Source: Takakia lepidozioides
Lineage: Eukaryota; Streptophyta; Takakiopsida; Takakiales; Takakiaceae
Assembly: GCA_030704615.1 (NCBI GenBank)
Contig: CM060731.1
Location: 46,872,001-46,936,000, forward strand
Direction of reading: 5' to 3'
Length of the DNA: 64,000 nt
In this document: positions 1 to 12,180 of the stretch, piece by piece
Numbering within the stretch: position 1 is the stretch's first letter
Layout of the letters: every line of letters begins with the position of its first letter
Made by a program: the position numbers and the translations under genes
The notes under the pieces: generated by a model
What the model was told of the DNA's origin: nothing
Seen by the model: the letters and a program-made list of their open reading frames with translations, nothing else
Database searches by the model: none

Positions 1-732
1 GCCAGGGCATTCAACCCACATCTACATGGTTTCAACGTGAACATTTTTCCCTGGTCAAAATGCATGGGAAACAAGAACGGTGAGATTTGGAGCCCACGGA
101 TAATTGCTTTGCCATACATTCCGGATCAGTACTTATTTTGCCTTTCAGAGATTGGGAACTTTTTTGGAGCCTTTTTGGGTTGTCTTGGTGTTTTTGACCC
201 CAAGATGTGCACAGCCTCATTAAGGGAGAACTCGGCATGGAGGAGGGCCACAATTGCATCTAGGGAAAATGAAAATGGTTTTTCAAAAATCGTGGTCATG
301 ATGCCAAAAGATAAGGTCTTACCAGAATTCATCAAACTCCCAATCGACAACCAGGGCAACTACTTTTCAATTAAAGTGTCCGAGAACACAACAGCCGCAA
401 CCTGCTTTTATTGTGGGATGTCAAGACACATCAGAGCAGATTGCCCAAAAGCAAAAAGGAAGAGAACAACCTACAACAACTCGATGCCTGCTGACTCTTT
501 CATTATTCAAGATAGGGCTCCAGCTTCTGATCCACACTTGGAGGTACCTCCTACTAGTGCCCCCATTCGGGAGAATGCCATCCCAATCCCAATCCCAATC
601 CCCTTCTCTTTTGGACAACTCGAGGATTCTGCTGTCAAACAAATCTCTCCCTCACCACCGGCAAAGAGGAGGAGGGAGACTCTGGACCCCATGATCTTCG
701 AAGCAACTACGACTACCACATCCACATTCTAG
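1..732 (+). pseudogene. LINE ORF1 (nucleic-acid-binding gag-like protein), C-terminal part
   Basis: The frame is open from the window edge to a TAG at 730-732, so the true start lies to the left. Nucleotides 403-444 encode a zinc knuckle with spacing C-X2-C-X4-H-X4-C, followed by a basic run. This is the arrangement of plant L1 ORF1 proteins, which coat the element RNA. The C-terminal part is rich in Pro and Ser and holds a short repeat of Ile-Pro (about 580-602) made by a CCCAAT hexanucleotide repeat. This section shows no break, unlike the ORF2 part downstream. Confidence 0.75.
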
Positions 733-2165
733 AAAAATAAGGGAGCACTCGTCAGGGAATTCGCTTCCGCAAGCATCCAAGGCTCATCAGGTGGGAGATG
801 GAGCAGGAAAAGAATAGAGGAAAAGCCTGCCCCAACATCCTGAAGAGGCCCCCATTGCAGCAAGCTTCCACTCCACCTCCCCGTCCATCTCCCATCGCGC
901 ACAACCCGACTATTGCCAAAATATGCGGGAAACTCTGTTCCCTCCCTTCGCTGTATCTCAAAGGATGCTCTCAACTAACCTCCAATTCTGATCCAGTGGC
1001 CACCTGCCTGACCCCTATGATCTTCCGTAGGAAACCATTTCCTGCATTTCATGTCATTGCCAGGGACAAAATGAGTTTTTCGACTCTATCTGGATAACTG
1101 TACAGGATATCCAATCATTTGTTACCAAAAGCCCTATGGACAGTGGCCCCATACCAACATTGTGTGCCAAATTGCAGGCCTACCTTCGCTCCCACCTCCC
1201 CCCCTACTCTCTTACATCTTCATCGGCAGTTATTTGGGGAGCCTATGTGGAGGCTTTCCCCCGCCTTCGCCAAGACCTCTCTCCCAACACCAACATTTTG
1301 GCCCTAATTGATGAAGAATCACTCTTTAGCAATAGCACCATGCTTCTAGGTGTTTGGGCGGATCCAGACCACTTCCATGGCCCATGCGCTCCAAGTAAGG
1401 CCCTTATCAGGGCAACGGACACTCTCATCAATGCTTTCACGATTCTACATGCAATTCTGGAAAATGAGGTGGACGAACAAAACGAGGAAATTGAAAGACA
1501 GTGGATGGTGGACTGCATCAACCCGACCTACTCCCCGTTTGGCTCCCTCTCCATATCAAGCTCCTCAGATTGGCAAGTGTCTCAATTCTCACTCAGCAAT
1601 CGCCTATAACTTCCCAGCAGCCCTTCGAATCGACTAGTCCTCTTTGCCCAACTCAAGCCATGCTGCCCTCCCCAACGCCTACGCCTGCCCCTTCACCTCC
1701 CATCCCTGTAAGTCCACCTCCACTCTCCCCTTCAATTCCAATTCTCATCGTCTCTGTTTTTCCGGAGTCAAAAAACAAGTATAGAATTATATGTCTAAGG
1801 AACAACACCTCCTCTCTACCCGTCTTAAAGAAATACTGGAAGATTCTACCCTCTGTAGGCTACCCTCCTTCCCAAGCTGGCCTCTCCTCCATCCTTGGGT
1901 TGGATAACGTTCCTCTCGCCACCCCTGTCTCGTTCCAATCTCTATTCCAGAACTCTGCAAGATTCATTCCACTTGACGATTCTGGAAACCCACTCCATGG
2001 TATGCCAAGCCCGTTGGTACTCTTCATCCATCTTAAAGACCCCATCCACACCGCCCAACCCAACCTCTATTGGTCCCACTCTCTCAGCCCATCTCACAAA
2101 CGTACCCGGTTTCGATTCTTTTTATCCAAGCCATTACATGAGTCTATCTATTTCAATGTCTTGTC
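733..2165 (+). other. Unassigned segment between LINE ORF1 and the endonuclease
   Basis: Overlapping open frames (798-1097, 1136-1609, 1501-2274) cover this stretch. They read as Pro/Ser-rich protein with no domain I recognise. Because it lies between the ORF1 knuckle and a truncated endonuclease, it is probably an ORF1 extension or the start of ORF2 specific to this LINE family, now frameshifted. It could also be foreign sequence inserted in the element; I cannot tell the two apart from one copy. Confidence 0.4.
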
Positions 2166-5100
2166 AAGGATGAAATCTGGGAACCAGAGAGAGCCCAATT
2201 CTGCTCCCTCCGTTGCCCCAACGACAACAACCCATTTGGCTTCCTCAACATTTATGCCCCAAATGATTCCCTAGAAAGGGCAACACTCTGGGATAAGATC
2301 TCTCTTCTCATGTCACAACAATTAGACATAAGTAGGTGGATTATTGGTGGTGACTTTAACATGGTTGAGAGAGACTGCGACAGACTAGGTAGAGGCTCAT
2401 ATCACCTTGGATCTGAAGAGGACTTCTCTTGGCACTGTTTGACCCAATCCCACAGCCTAGTTGAGCTTGAGAGGCCCTCGGATACCCTCTCTGGCTCCAG
2501 CCCCTTCTTCACCTGGTCCAACAACAGAAATATTCAAGATCTATGCATGGCCCATGTAGATAGATTCTACTCTTCTCTTTCTCTTTCCCCTTCGACCTCT
2601 CTAAGCCCTCAGGAACCAATCCCTCTAGGATTCGACCATGCCCTAGTCTGTGCAACTCTCACACTGCCCAACTCTCACCCTAGAGGGAAAGGATGTTACA
2701 AACTAAACTCTTCGCATCTTCATCTGGCTTCCTTCACTGATGCCCTCAAAAAGGCATGGCAAACCACAGCTACTATGGCTTCATGCCCGATCCTCAAATT
2801 CGAAGCCAAATTAGCAGCTACAACCAAATTAAGTCAAGAACTCAGCCGGGAAATTGTGGAGGCTCGGAAAAGAAAGCAGCAAGCCCTCAAGAAATGCCTA
2901 GGGGTCTGTCAGAAGAGAATAGAAGCTCATAGTTGCGACGCCCACACCTTCAATACCTATCTTGAAGCCCGACTTAACCTTGACAACTACAACCTGCTCC
3001 TGGAGAACAAAATGAAAATGCAGGCAGGTATTAACTAGTCTACGAAAGGTGAGAAAATGTCCAAATACTTCTTCCAAAAGATGCAGCAACGTAGGGCGAG
3101 CCAGGCAATCTCCCACCTTTACATTGACGGTCCGGGCGCCTCCTCCTCTATCCCTAGACAGATGTGTGCCTCCGAATACAATCACTTCTCTAAACTCTTC
3201 CAAGCGGATTCAAAGGATACTCTCTACCCTGATAAACTTAGAGATTTCCTCCATTGTATCCCCCGAACTCTTCAGCCTCAGGACACCTCCGAGTTAGAAG
3301 CTGACCTGTCCTTGCAAGAGCTAGAGAGAGCACTTAAAGCCCTGAACAACAACAAAGCGCCGGGGATTGATGGAATGACAGTAGAATTTTACAAGGCATT
3401 GTGGTCAACCATCTCCACTGACTTCTGTGACATGGCCAATGCCATCAAAGCAAAGTGTTTCATGCCTGTCTCTTTGACTCAGGGGATCATTACTCTTATC
3501 CATGAGAAAGGGGACAGAGCTAACATTGGCAACTACAGACCTATTACTTTGCTAAATGTGGCATACAAAATTATCGCTAAGGCCCTGGCCCTTCGCATTC
3601 AACCTCTTCTCCCTTCCATGATCAGACCTGGTCAGGCAGGTTTTGTTAAGGGCAGATACGTACTCGACAATGTGCTATTAGCTCAAGAAACAAACAATTA
3701 TGCATCCAACACTGGTCAAGCTCTAGCCCTCTGGCTCCTAGACTTTGAAGAGGCTTTTGATAAAGTCGACTGGTCCTTCCTGCTGGCAGTCCTACAGAAA
3801 GCAGGCCTCCCTCCCTATTTCTACAAATGGGTGCACATTCTCTTGTAAGGAGCGACCAGTAGAGTCACCATAAATGGATACCTGTCAAAGCCTTTTCAGC
3901 TACAAAGATCGGTCAGACATGGATGCCTGCTTGCGCCATTCCTCTTCCTGTTTGTTGCAGACGCCCTTGGCTATATGCTTCAAAGCAATCCCTTGGTGAA
4001 AGGTTTGAAACTGCAGAACCCCAAAACTGGACATTGGAATGAGGTCAAAGATTCAGGCAGACCACCCCTCTCTTGCTGCAGCTCAAAATACCCTAGCTCA
4101 CTTCTGTGATATCTCAGGGTTCAAGGTCAACTGGTCAAAATCTAAAGCCCTGCTACTTGGAGACCTCTCTAAATCCACCATAGGAGCCTCCCCCACTTGG
4201 GGACAACACCTTGGTCTGACATGGCTTAGAGATGGTGAGACCACCACCTTGCTAGGGCATACTTTTGGGATCAACCTGACAGAGGAGCAACGTACGGGCC
4301 CCACTATTCAAAAATTGAAACGCCAGCTTGCTTACTGGGGGTCTTGCCACCTCTCTATTACGGATAGAGCGTTGGTGGCAAACCAAGTTCTACTTGCTGG
4401 GGTTTGGTACTTTGGGGAAGAAATCAAGAGACTGATACGTAACTTCATCTGGGGCTCCGCATCCCCTTCTCAGAACAAAAGACCTCAAGTATCCTGGGCC
4501 CAGATCTACCTCCCTAAAAAGATGGGAGGACTAGGAGTTTTAGACCTAGAGAGCTCAAGTTAAGGCGCTTCTTGGGAAATGGATACCCAGATATCTGGGG
4601 CCTGAGAGGCTGGTGGAAGCTAATGGTAGCAAACACTATCTACTCCTCCTCCCCAACGCAACGGGTTCTATGGCCACAATCCAGTAGATGGATTGTCCAA
4701 GGATTCAATCACAAATCACTAGGCTCTCATCTTTGGTCCTCCATCTGGAAATCCTGGAATTGCCTCAGACATTTTTTGGTAAAAAAAGAGCCATCTTCTT
4801 TCCATGAAACCTTTAGACAACACCTGTTCCTTAATGACCCTAACCCATCAGTGGCTGACTGGGGTTTTGCAAAAAGATGGGCTGCATGGGAAACTAGAGG
4901 CTTCTCCACAATTAAACACCTTTGGGACAGCTCCCCTCAATCCCTAAGAGGGGCTCTAGGTGCAAATCGTCTCCATTCGGGGATACCTCTCATCATCCAA
5001 TCAATCCATGATACCTGGAAACTTATACTCAAAGATGGTCCGGACCCCCACAGACCACATCAATGGATTCTTCCACAAAGTCCATCTTTACAAGTCATCT

Positions 5101-6165
5101 ATGTTTCTGAAGTCTTTCCATCTACGATCTCTGGATATAGATTTCAGGCTCATGAACTTTCTGGCAGCCTCTCCCTTACTAGCTCAGACATCATCTCAAT
5201 TCCAAATCAGGAAGCCATCCATGCTAGAATATGTCACTGGTCTTCACCGGAAAAAAAATTTAAACCTTTTGTCCCGGGGGGCATTCCCCTGTTAACTTGG
5301 CTCATGAAAGAATTTTTCCATCTGGTCGGAAACTCGGGCATTGCATCTTTGCAGTTAGACCCTACCGAGTGGCAGTGGACAATCAATGGCGAGATTCATC
5401 CTCTCTTCTCATACTCAGCTCGGCGGGGTTACAGAGCCTTACTTCGAGCCAGACCTCTCACCACAAAATGGGAGGGCAAATGGAGTCATGAGAACTTCAG
5501 CGAGAAAAATTGGAAGGGCATCTGGTCAGTAGTTTGGGAGAAGAAAAAAACCTGCCAAGATAAGTGCCTTTCTGTGGCAGTTAGCCAATTGAGTCCTCAA
5601 GGTGGGCCGATACATTAATTTAAACTTCAATGCTGCTACCCTTTGTGGATGTTGTGCTGACCAAGCAGATGAATCCATGGAGCATTGTCTCCTCCAATGC
5701 TTAGCACCGAAGACCATCTGGCCCTTGGTCCAAGCATTCTACAAAACCTGGGAGCCCTTCAACCTTTGTTCCTTGAAAATCCTCCTCAACTACAATCAAA
5801 CAAAGAAAACAAAAGCTCTGGACTGCCCGGTTTTTGAAGTGCTAAGATACTCAGTTCTCTGGAACATATGGAAGGGACGATGTGCATGGATCTACAACAA
5901 GGAAAATACATCCGCAACTGCTATTTTGACTCTAGTCTTCTTTGATCTAAAAGTAGCAGCTAAAAAAGAGTGGGCTTCTTTGTGTGCAGAGGCTGCCAGG
6001 AAACCTGAGCGCCAGCCTGCACTACTCCATGTCTTCCAGACAACTTGGGCCCACCTCGGAATCGTTTGTCGCTGCACTTATGATCTCACCTGTATTTGGA
6101 CAGAGAACATCCCCTCCTACTGGGAAGGACACAGAGGCTTGCTCTTCAGCATCCCCATAATTTGA
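2166..6165 (+). pseudogene. LINE ORF2 (endonuclease and reverse transcriptase), broken
   Basis: The reading enters in mid-endonuclease with the NIYAPND motif (about 2245), then GGDFNM (about 2347) and a C-terminal FDH (about 2632), as in APE-type LINE endonucleases. The reverse transcriptase follows: the KAPGIDG block (about 3355), the YRPI block (about 3537), GQAGFVKGR (about 3630) and RHGCLLAPFLF (about 3917). The FADD/YADD catalytic box expected near 4030 is absent, and the frame changes there. Downstream come a typical L1 connection region (KKMGGLG, about 4517) and a terminal knuckle with C-X2-C and H-X4-C pairs at 5643-5702. In-frame stops at 3036-3038 and 3846-3848 and shifts near 4040, 4565 and 5600 show that it cannot be translated whole. 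Confidence 0.9.
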
Positions 6166-6655
6166 AAGATCGGAGGTCAACTGGAAGCATATCAGGTCCT
6201 CCTCAGCGGCGCGCCTCCACTTCCACTGTTAGATTTCTTATTTATCTGCTCTACTCCCGTCTCCCAGCTTAGCCCACTCTGGTCTCTCTCAGTCCTACTT
6301 GCTCCTTCTTCACCATACCCTCTCGCTGTCACCCCGTTCCGTCGCACCCCCGATCCAACCTCTGCCAAGCTATCTTAGGGCTGGTGTCTTCTTCTAACCT
6401 CCCACTTGCAAAATTACACTCTTACTACCTCAATGCTACACTCCACCTGCATGAACATTTTGCCGAGTGCTGGACTCTCTCCACACTTGGAGTTTCTTGT
6501 GATTTAATCACGACTAATGGTGTCTTCTTTACTGTTCTAGTTACAGGTCATAGCTCTTTGTTATCTGGCACGACCTCCCGTGTGACATGCCCTATGGCTT
6601 TGGCAACCGAGGGTTTTAACTTTTTTCCCTCCAATAATTATAAATAAAGTTCGTG
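6166..6655 (+). other. LINE copy A 3' untranslated tail
   Basis: Non-coding stretch after the zinc-knuckle frame. It is C/T-rich and then becomes AT-rich, with AATAAA at 6643-6648. Parts of it (a dinucleotide-poor run with CCTCC, GACATGCC and a T-rich end) resemble the 3' tails of the LINE fragments near 9000 and near 48780 on the minus strand, which supports calling it the shared 3' end of one LINE group. Confidence 0.55.
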
Positions 6656-6689
6656 CAGGGCCTCAATCGCCTCTCATTTCAAGATAATA

Positions 6690-7000
6690 GGGTCTTCAAT
6701 GGGCACGTGCGATGTGGCCGGTGGGCCCCGCGCACGGACGCCCGGCTCCCCAGCGCCCCGCCCGCCCCGCCCCGCCCGCCGCTGCGCACGGTCGCCCAGC
6801 CGCGGGCGCGGCTGCAGCAACCGCGCCCGCGCCCCCGTCCGCCGCGCGGCCAGTCCCCCGCCCATGAGTCCGCTGCCCTCCAGTCTGCCAGTCCGCTGCT
6901 GGCCAGTCCGCTGGCCAGTCCCCTGCCATCCAGTCCGTTGACGGCGCAGGATCGCCACCGTCCATTCCCATAACCCATCCGAGCCCTCCTTTTTAGGGCT
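6690..7000. other. GC- and CpG-rich block
   Basis: The base composition rises abruptly from AT-rich to almost pure G+C with many CG dinucleotides (for example 6725-6860). The right part, about 6885-6940, contains imperfect copies of a CCAGTCCGCTG-like unit. Long open frames on both strands here come from the lack of stop codons in GC-rich DNA and are not supported as genes. The block sits immediately upstream of the broken frame at 7145. It could be the promoter or terminal part of that element, or an unrelated CpG island. Confidence 0.6.
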
Positions 7001-7144
7001 GCAATTCAAACCTGCATCCCTGCCGCCTGCCACTTGCCAGCAGCCGCGAACGTGCGCTGTTCTCCTGGCACGTTGTAGATCGTGTCCTGTACTGTGGCGC
7101 GTTTCTTACATGTTCAGAAGCGTGTCATTTGTACTGTATAGGGC

Positions 7145-7966
7145 ATGGACGTGGAGGCAAAACCCGATGATATACTGATCACGGAAAGCCCGCTTATACG
7201 GCCTCTTCGACAATGTTTGCAAACAGCAAAACCAAGACCCTTCAACAGGAAGGATCTCCATTGGAAGAGTGAGACGCAATATGGGTTTATGGGTGTGCGA
7301 GTGAATGTTGAAAATGCCTGCATACCTTGGGATAGAGTTGGTGACTTCGTCCTGGGAGAGGAGAGTTTGGAGGACTACCCCACTCAGTTTTGGGTGAATG
7401 TCCATTCTAAAGTGGAACCCGGCTCGCGAAAAGCACCCAGAGCCAACACATTTCTGTCCAGTATTATGTGTGCACCATCCTCAGTCCTTTTGACGTTTCA
7501 TTGCATGTCTGTTGCTATTTTTTTGTTTCACGAGTTCTCTGATTTTATGCTTCCTCAAGTCGTTGGATATCTATTTTAGAATTTTCTGTCCAGGTATCAA
7601 TGCTGCTACGGTCCTGATGACAAGCGCACCAACAAGGCAATAGTGGAGGATCCAAAATAGAAGCATGGAGGACCTCTTGTGGGTGCTGGAACATCTTGCC
7701 CTCATAAAGGCCCAAGGAGAAAGAAGTCGGAGTATGGAGAGTCTTACAAACGTGGTTGCCAATGCTGTTTCAAGGTCCAGCAATGCTATCTCGCCCCTGA
7801 CATTTGTGTCCTCACGCACTACAACAACATGGAGCATACAGATGCGCAAGGGAAACCCTCGCATGGGAAGTCCGCAGAGTTCATGAACACCCGCCACGCC
7901 TATGCACCACACATTAGCGAGGAATTGAAAACCTGGGTCGTCGATCGTGGAAGACACCGAGATTGA
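7145..7966 (+). pseudogene. Remnant of a MULE/FAR1-like transposase N-terminus
   Basis: The reading frame opened at 7145 is interrupted by a TAG at 7577-7579 and another at 7658-7660, then resumes in the same frame to 7966. It encodes an acidic N-terminal part (IPWDRVGDFVLGEE), then a Cys/His-rich region with CCYG, a CPHKGP segment, KRGCQCCFKV and a final H-X-D-X-G-X3-HG pattern. That layout resembles the WRKY-GCM1/FAR1-type zinc finger that precedes the transposase in Mutator-like elements of seed-free plants. The stretch around 7461-7593 may be an intron, but I found no splice pair that keeps the frame. No DDE transposase core is seen downstream. The family assignment is by pattern only. 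Confidence 0.4.
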
Positions 7967-8359
7967 AGCTAAGTACAAAGACACTACGAAGAGCATAGAT
8001 TTTAGAATTTGTGGCCAACCAGCCATAAAAGGGGTACCTAAGTCAATCGGTTACTTAATGTGTGGGTACTTGGGGACTTTCGACTCTTTGGGGGTGGGTT
8101 GGGGAACAGCGTTGCCCTGATTATAGCCGTTAGAAGGTGTCCACTTTCCAAATGGAAGGCAGTGGCCCGTTTGGGTGGAGAGCTTGAGTGACTGGCCTGA
8201 AACCTTAGATTATCTAGCATGTTGTCAATTTCCAAGGGGAGGATTTTAGTGGGTTCAGGAGAGCTGTGAGTTATGTGTCTAAGCACCAAAGGTTTCCGAC
8301 CACCACCCTACCTCGTAGCCAGATGCATCTGATATGATCCATTTTTCATAATAATGGCT

Positions 8360-9065
8360 GATATGTGTTGGCAAGGTCCATCGCTTCGAAGCCTCAGACT
8401 CACAAAAAATGCCTCACACCCTCATATTGTTCAACATCTATGGAAATTCGGTATGATACTTTTACCCGGTTTGGGAGGCCCTACGAGACCACACCCTCTA
8501 GCAATTATGGAAAAGTAGATGTTCAATGGTGTTTGATGATTTGGTACCTAATGTTTGAAGGGTTTTATTTAGGGTTTACTCGTACCTCATGTCTAAGGCT
8601 AGAAAGGCCGGGGTATATGTGCAACCTTACTCAAATGCGGGGACCGTAGAAGATCACAATTGTCAATGCTTTTGACTTTTCGCGGGGTAGAGGTCACGTC
8701 ATATGTAGGAGGATTTTGGACTCAAGAGTAGAATGGAACAACTCCCTAATCCCTACATGCTGGCAGTTCTTTTAGTGCAAGGCGTTGAATCACCTGTGGA
8801 TGGTGATGAGTCTGAGGTGAATTGATGGCACAGTAGGAGCTTTAGGAAGGGAATTTCGAAGACACGGCTTTCATATGATCAGCCTAAGTACAAGAGGGAT
8901 AGTTTTTATGACCCCAATTCTGTTTTCTGGCTTCCCTCCACTTATATTTCTTTTGTTCTCTGGGCCACGGGGTAGTATTCCCACCTCTGCCTTCATGGCT
9001 TCACGCCAGGTTACTTTTTTCCTGGTTTGTAATTCCCTTTTCTATCAATAAAGTAAACAGAATTT
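8360..9065 (+). mobile_element. LINE 3'-end fragment (copy C)
   Basis: About 8440-8640 reads, across stops and shifts, as W-E-A-L-R ... LWKSRC ... FDD, which matches in order and spacing the post-knuckle part of LINE copy A (FEVLRYSVLWNIWKGRC). The tail at about 8960-9065 has the same build as the other LINE tails in the window: CCTC, CATGGC, an AGGTTAC then T-rich run, and a final AATAAA followed by A-rich DNA. The fragment is old and has no intact frame. Confidence 0.5.
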
Positions 9066-9499
9066 TCCAAAATAAAAATTGTTAAGTATTTTAATAATCT
9101 TGTTTTAACAGGATAAAGATAGAGATCTTTGCAATCATTTTTGAATAAAAATAAATAGGGCCTTGTAAAAGTCATGAGGCATACAAAGATGGATCTTCCT
9201 CGATAGCAACACATTGCGATGAAAAATTGGGCTAGGGAAAAAAAAAAAACGCTTGCACTTAACAAATGATAAGCGTTTGAGCCGTCTTAGCTATATACAA
9301 ATATTGTGGAAGAGAGAAATAGACTCTTGGAGCTTTTGATAAATTCTCTTGGGGCTAAAAAACGGATTCCTTCGCCGCACGTCTGTCGACGATGAATTTC
9401 CCATCAGATGGGTTTTCTTCACCAAGTATAAAGACCTAAAAGTAAATTTAAAATAAAGTCATAGCCAACAAACTTTGTTGCAAACCGTGACTTTTACAT

Positions 9500-10460
9500 A
9501 TGCATGTTTTGTAGATTTATGCATAGTCGGGTCCTCATTCTAGTCTATCATATTGTCTACCGACTACAAAATAAACAAATAAAAATCATTGATCCACGGA
9601 GAGACACGCCTGCCAAAGTAGGGCATTCACACACATTTAATGCGAGACCAAACTACTCATACAAGAATCCCGCACCTACAGAAATTCCTACATATCTAAG
9701 TGGGTCTCGTCCCCGCACCTACTACATAGTCTATCCAATAATATTTGGACATCCCCCAAGGTTACTGATGCACAAATCAAACAAACTCTGAAATTTCAGT
9801 ATGGTCAATACATGGTCAATACATGGGCAATCAACGACGGAACTTGTTATGGCCATTATTAATATACCCTAATAAACACTGCATGTTATGTCCATCCCAA
9901 AATCCCCAAATAGACAGATGGCCACACTTACTTATCAACTGCAACCACCCCATAAATCATGGGTTGTGGGTAACTAGACATAACCAAGGGGTTAGACAAC
10001 TTCACAAAATTCTCACTTCACATCCGAAATCCAGATGGTTTAACCTCATCAATGTAGGCCCATTCCAAGGTCGCCCACCGGCCCACACTATACCGCCATG
10101 GCTACTACCGTGTGTATGTTCCCCAAGGGCACCCGTGCTTTTGCCCTTCAAGGCTATGCCCAGATATTTTGCTAGTCCAGGGACTTCATGTACTGCCGAC
10201 GGAACCGCTTCCATCTCTCAAAATATATTTTTTGGAATTTACATTCTGTAATAATCGAAATCCAGATCAATCAATTATGTACAAACATGAAAAATATGAC
10301 CCAATCATACATGCCCTTTGTTAGCGAGGTTGGAACACGGCACCTTTGACCGTCATCACTGTGGGTGTTAGGGGCAGTGCTCATACCCATAATATCCAAG
10401 GTTTGAAAGATAATCTCAACCTACCACCCACATACATTACACCTCTGTTATGAGCCTTGC
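9500..10460 (+). mobile_element. Retroelement C-terminal fragment with zinc knuckle and restriction-like endonuclease
   Basis: Starting about 9885 the frame encodes a C-X2-C ... H-X4-C knuckle (CMLC ... HLLINC), then an RHN triplet and the phrase PPWLLP. After a frame change near 10150 it reads CPDILLV, an EFTF acidic site, a Lys-containing helix (YKHEKYDPIIHAL) and, beyond a TAG at 10322-10324, GW ... VGVRG. This order (knuckle, RHN, P-D-I-L, E, K, GW, VG-x-RG) is that of the C-terminus of reverse-transcriptase proteins with a PD-(D/E)XK endonuclease found in algae and seed-free plants. It is distinct from the L1 group. Only the C-terminal part is present and it is broken. No reverse transcriptase core is visible upstream. 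Confidence 0.6.
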
Positions 10461-12180
10461 ACTTCACAGCTATTACATCACTCACATCCCTAATCCTCAA
10501 TAAACGTCAGATTGAAAGTGGCTAGCTAGTTGTTGCGATGGTTGCATTGCAAGGTTTTCAGAATGGGAGGTCGTGGACATCGCTAATTCTATATTAATTT
10601 GGATGATTCCGACCAAAGCCGGCGTAACTCTACAGAAGAATATCTAAAGAATATGTTATGGCGAAATGAAAACATGCTCACGATAGAAAAAATTATGAAA
10701 CTGTTGCAAATTTGTCCTCATTTCTTATTATTACCATCATACTTCATTGCGTAAGATATCCATCTGGGGAAAAGAATGGAAATGACTTCGCCAACAATTT
10801 TTTTTAAAATTTTAATTTTTCTTTCTGGCTAACATCCACAATCTCAAAATAGATGTGATATATTGAGTTTATCATTCGCTAGCGAAATACTCTCATTTGT
10901 GATTCTATAATATTAAAACTATTACATACTGTTTTGTTTTATCACGGCACTATGAGGGTTTTAACTTTTTTTTCCAGATATAATTCCACTTATTATTTTT
11001 ATATATTGGTTATTCTTAAAAATAACAATATCAACAAATTCATCATAGACCACGTAACTAAACCTATTGACACATCAGTACCCCTATGACTTGTATTTCC
11101 ATATGAAGAAAGGAGAAAAATAACTCTGTAAGCATAAATTATAGGGTCCGAAAGACTGACTATGGCCTTCTCTTCAAAGGTGGAGTCGTTGAATCCTACA
11201 TCACCTAAGTTATGTAGAGGCAATGCTCAATCACTCACCATGGCTACCTTTCTTTTGCAAACATATTATTCTTTATAACTGCGGATCCTGCAACTTGGGC
11301 TTTTTTTTTCTGATCACTCCAGCTTGCGCTAACACAATACCAACACAATACCAACCCAATTTGTTTTTTTTTTGTTTTTTAATAACAGGGAACTGAGGCC
11401 CTGGTTATTTTATTCAATTTCAAAAGGCAGAACCGAAGGTTCGAGAGGTACAAGAGGAAAAACCCAATTACAACTTAGGGTGCTTAACTTAGGGCGCAAC
11501 CAAGACTCACACTTCCTCAATAGTCTTTTGATTTTCTTGTATTTTCTTTGCCAGGTATGTAGAGGCAAAATACCAAATCCCTACCATCACACACATGGTT
11601 GGCAGTTAAGGCCCTTCCGGTGATTGAGAGGAGTGTTGAGCCGCGGCATGTAAGTTCATCCTTCAATTTTGTCAAAGAGGTGAAAGAGGGGGCGAATCGG
11701 CGGCGAAGGTATATCCTAGCAATGTGCTACACCCATTCTGCAACCTAGCCTGGTGGGATCCAACTGAGATGTCCCACTAACAAAGCTTGATTTTGAAAAA
11801 CTTTGTTATAAGGATTAACAAAATACCTAAAAATATAAATAATGTTCTCCTGGTTCATCCCTCACCATGTATTTGGTCACAGTGTTTGCTTCATGGCCCC
11901 TCAATGTGGTTTTAATTTTTCCCAATAAAATTCAATAAAATTTATGAGTCCCCCTAGCAAATTTATTAAATAAAAAAAAAACTACTGAAGAGTGAATTTC
12001 AAAGTGCAAAGTTGTGACTGGGGGCTACTTCCCCTCTTTATGTTTTAAAAAAAAACAAAAACAAAAAAATAAAGTTTCAATATTTTCAATAAACTTTCCA
12101 GGGCTACAATCTACAATCCCCCTGTTCTCTAAAAAATAAAAAATCCCCCTGTTATTTAAAAAAAAAAAAAAGTTGGTTAG
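10461..12180. other. AT-rich intergenic DNA, no gene seen
   Basis: Mostly low-complexity AT-rich sequence with many A and T runs (for example 10800-10812, 11355-11380, 12048-12070, 12156-12172). Short direct repeats occur at 11333-11358 and around 12115/12143. The open frames are short and have no recognisable motif. It may contain old retroelement tails, but I cannot assign them. Confidence 0.6.

Larger units (their letters stand above)
1..6655 (+). mobile_element. L1-type non-LTR retrotransposon (LINE copy A), decayed, 5' end outside window
   Basis: The order of domains is that of a plant L1 element: an ORF1 with a CCHC knuckle, then an apurinic-type endonuclease, a reverse transcriptase and a terminal zinc-binding motif, followed by a non-coding tail. 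The tail ends in an AT-rich stretch with an AATAAA at 6643-6648, and composition changes sharply just after 6690, so the 3' end is placed near 6655. The coding part is broken by in-frame stops (3036-3038 and 3846-3848), frame changes (near 4040, 4565 and 5600) and at least two deletions. It is therefore an inactive copy. The 5' end and left target-site duplication lie outside the window, so insertion boundaries cannot be tested here. Confidence 0.9.

Noticed and set aside
6653-7033. Several open frames on both strands in the GC-rich block
   Set aside because: Low stop-codon density in GC-rich DNA makes such frames by chance; the proteins are low-complexity Pro/Arg/Gly.
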